Assembly (NCBI RefSeq): GCF_020921035.1
Contig: NC_063154.1
Coordinates: forward strand, 2,356,001 to 2,420,000
DNA: 64,000 nucleotides
From: Rhodamnia argentea
Lineage: Eukaryota; Streptophyta; Magnoliopsida; Myrtales; Myrtaceae
Direction of reading: 5' to 3'
Below the pieces are notes generated by a model. It saw only the letters and a program-made list of their open reading frames with translations. It made no database searches and had not been told where the DNA came from. Of the stretch, positions 63,521 through 64,000 are shown one piece after another. The first letter of the stretch is position 1. Each line of letters opens with the position of its first letter. A program made the translations under genes and the position numbers.

Positions 63521-64000
63521 ATGCAGATCTTGGGCTTTACTTCTGCTGACTTTCAGTTTCGTTGCTTCATTCTCGGGATTGCCATTGTATCGTGCTTTAC
63601 CCAAGTCTCATCGGCAGCAAATGAAACCGACAAATCGGCATTGCTTGCATTCAAGGCTGGGATAACTGAGGACCCCCTCGGGGTGCTCAGCTCCTGGAAT
63701 AATACGATCGATCTCTGCCAATGGTACGGAGTTACATGCAGCCGTCGGCACCGCAATAGAGTCACTGCATTGAATCTGTACTCCCTGAAACTCTCGGGGC
63801 CTATCTCCCCTCACATCGGGAACCTCAGCTTCTTGAGGGAATTAAGGCTCTATAACAACAGCTTTGGCCATGAAATCCCTCCCCAAATCGGTCAGTTGCG
63901 ACGGTTACGCATCTTGATTCTGGGCAATAATTCTCTCACGGGTGAAATCCCCAGGAACACATCGCGCTGCCTTAACCTGCATCACCTTGTATTGGCTGGT
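63521..64000 (+). CDS. LRR receptor-like kinase, subfamily XII (At3g47570/EFR-like), N-terminal part
   Basis: The frame is open from the ATG at 63521 to the window edge (160 residues), so the gene is cut by the window. Residues 1 to about 33 include a hydrophobic signal peptide (CFILGIAIVSCF) ending near VSSAANE. The LRR N-terminal cap follows: DKSALLAFKAGITEDPLGVL, then SSWNNTIDLCQWYGVTCSRR with its paired cysteines. LRR units then begin (RVTALNLYSLKLSGPISPHI, LRELRLYNNSFGHEIPPQIG, LRILILGNNSLTGEIP). This cap sequence is typical of subfamily XII, a large plasma-membrane receptor group with immune members such as FLS2 and EFR. The kinase domain is not in view. The ligand cannot be inferred, and it could be a pseudogene beyond the edge. 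Confidence 0.85.
   Translation, partial: MQILGFTSADFQFRCFILGIAIVSCFTQVSSAANETDKSALLAFKAGITEDPLGVLSSWNNTIDLCQWYGVTCSRRHRNRVTALNLYSLKLSGPISPHIGNLSFLRELRLYNNSFGHEIPPQIGQLRRLRILILGNNSLTGEIPRNTSRCLNLHHLVLAG

Overview
The window is nuclear DNA of a flowering plant. It has intron-rich genes with GT-AG introns, AT-rich intergenic DNA full of short transposons, and plant-only gene families. These include a plant-type DYRK kinase, a CRINKLY4-related receptor kinase, a CP29-type chlorophyll protein, a brassinosteroid P450 and a plant PI-PLC. The short CP29 form (LHCB8 type) and the repeat style suggest a woody rosid dicot, possibly Myrtaceae. That placement is inference. All exon models below were built by hand from splice sites, reading phase and protein-family continuity.

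Layout, left to right: 3' part of a plant DYRK kinase (1-3174, +); HAD/FCP-SCP-like phosphatase (4988-7364, +); intronless CCR3-like receptor kinase (11488-13872, +); LHCB8/CP29 antenna gene (18498-15575, -) with a 2.1 kb repeat-filled intron; a 9 kb repeat-rich gap; CYP90A1/CPD brassinosteroid C-3 oxidase (27354-30693, +); a small four-helix membrane protein of the 'alpha/beta hydrolase related' group (34049-31754, -); an 8 kb gap with a SINE; GINS subunit PSF3 (42181-44091, +); a nested pair of DNA transposons; phosphoinositide phospholipase C (47375-51669, +); a BPP-like basic Pro/Ser-rich protein (54195-58508, +); a 5 kb gap with an LTR-like remnant carrying five perfect G-boxes; and the start of an LRR receptor kinase of the At3g47570 type (63521-end, +).

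The genes do not form one pathway. Their order is informative, however. From memory, the closest Arabidopsis relatives of most of them sit in two short segments, around At2g40070-At2g40120 and At3g55490-At3g55960, which are thought to be duplicates of each other. This window therefore looks like the unduplicated version of that block, with CPD as a member I do not expect there. I found no operon-like, phage, CRISPR or otherwise new multi-gene system. The most unusual non-genic signals are the G-box array at 61.6-61.7 kb, the nested hAT-type element at 45.9-46.5 kb, the SINE at 39.7 kb, the LINE fragment at 23.6-23.9 kb and the foldback element family.
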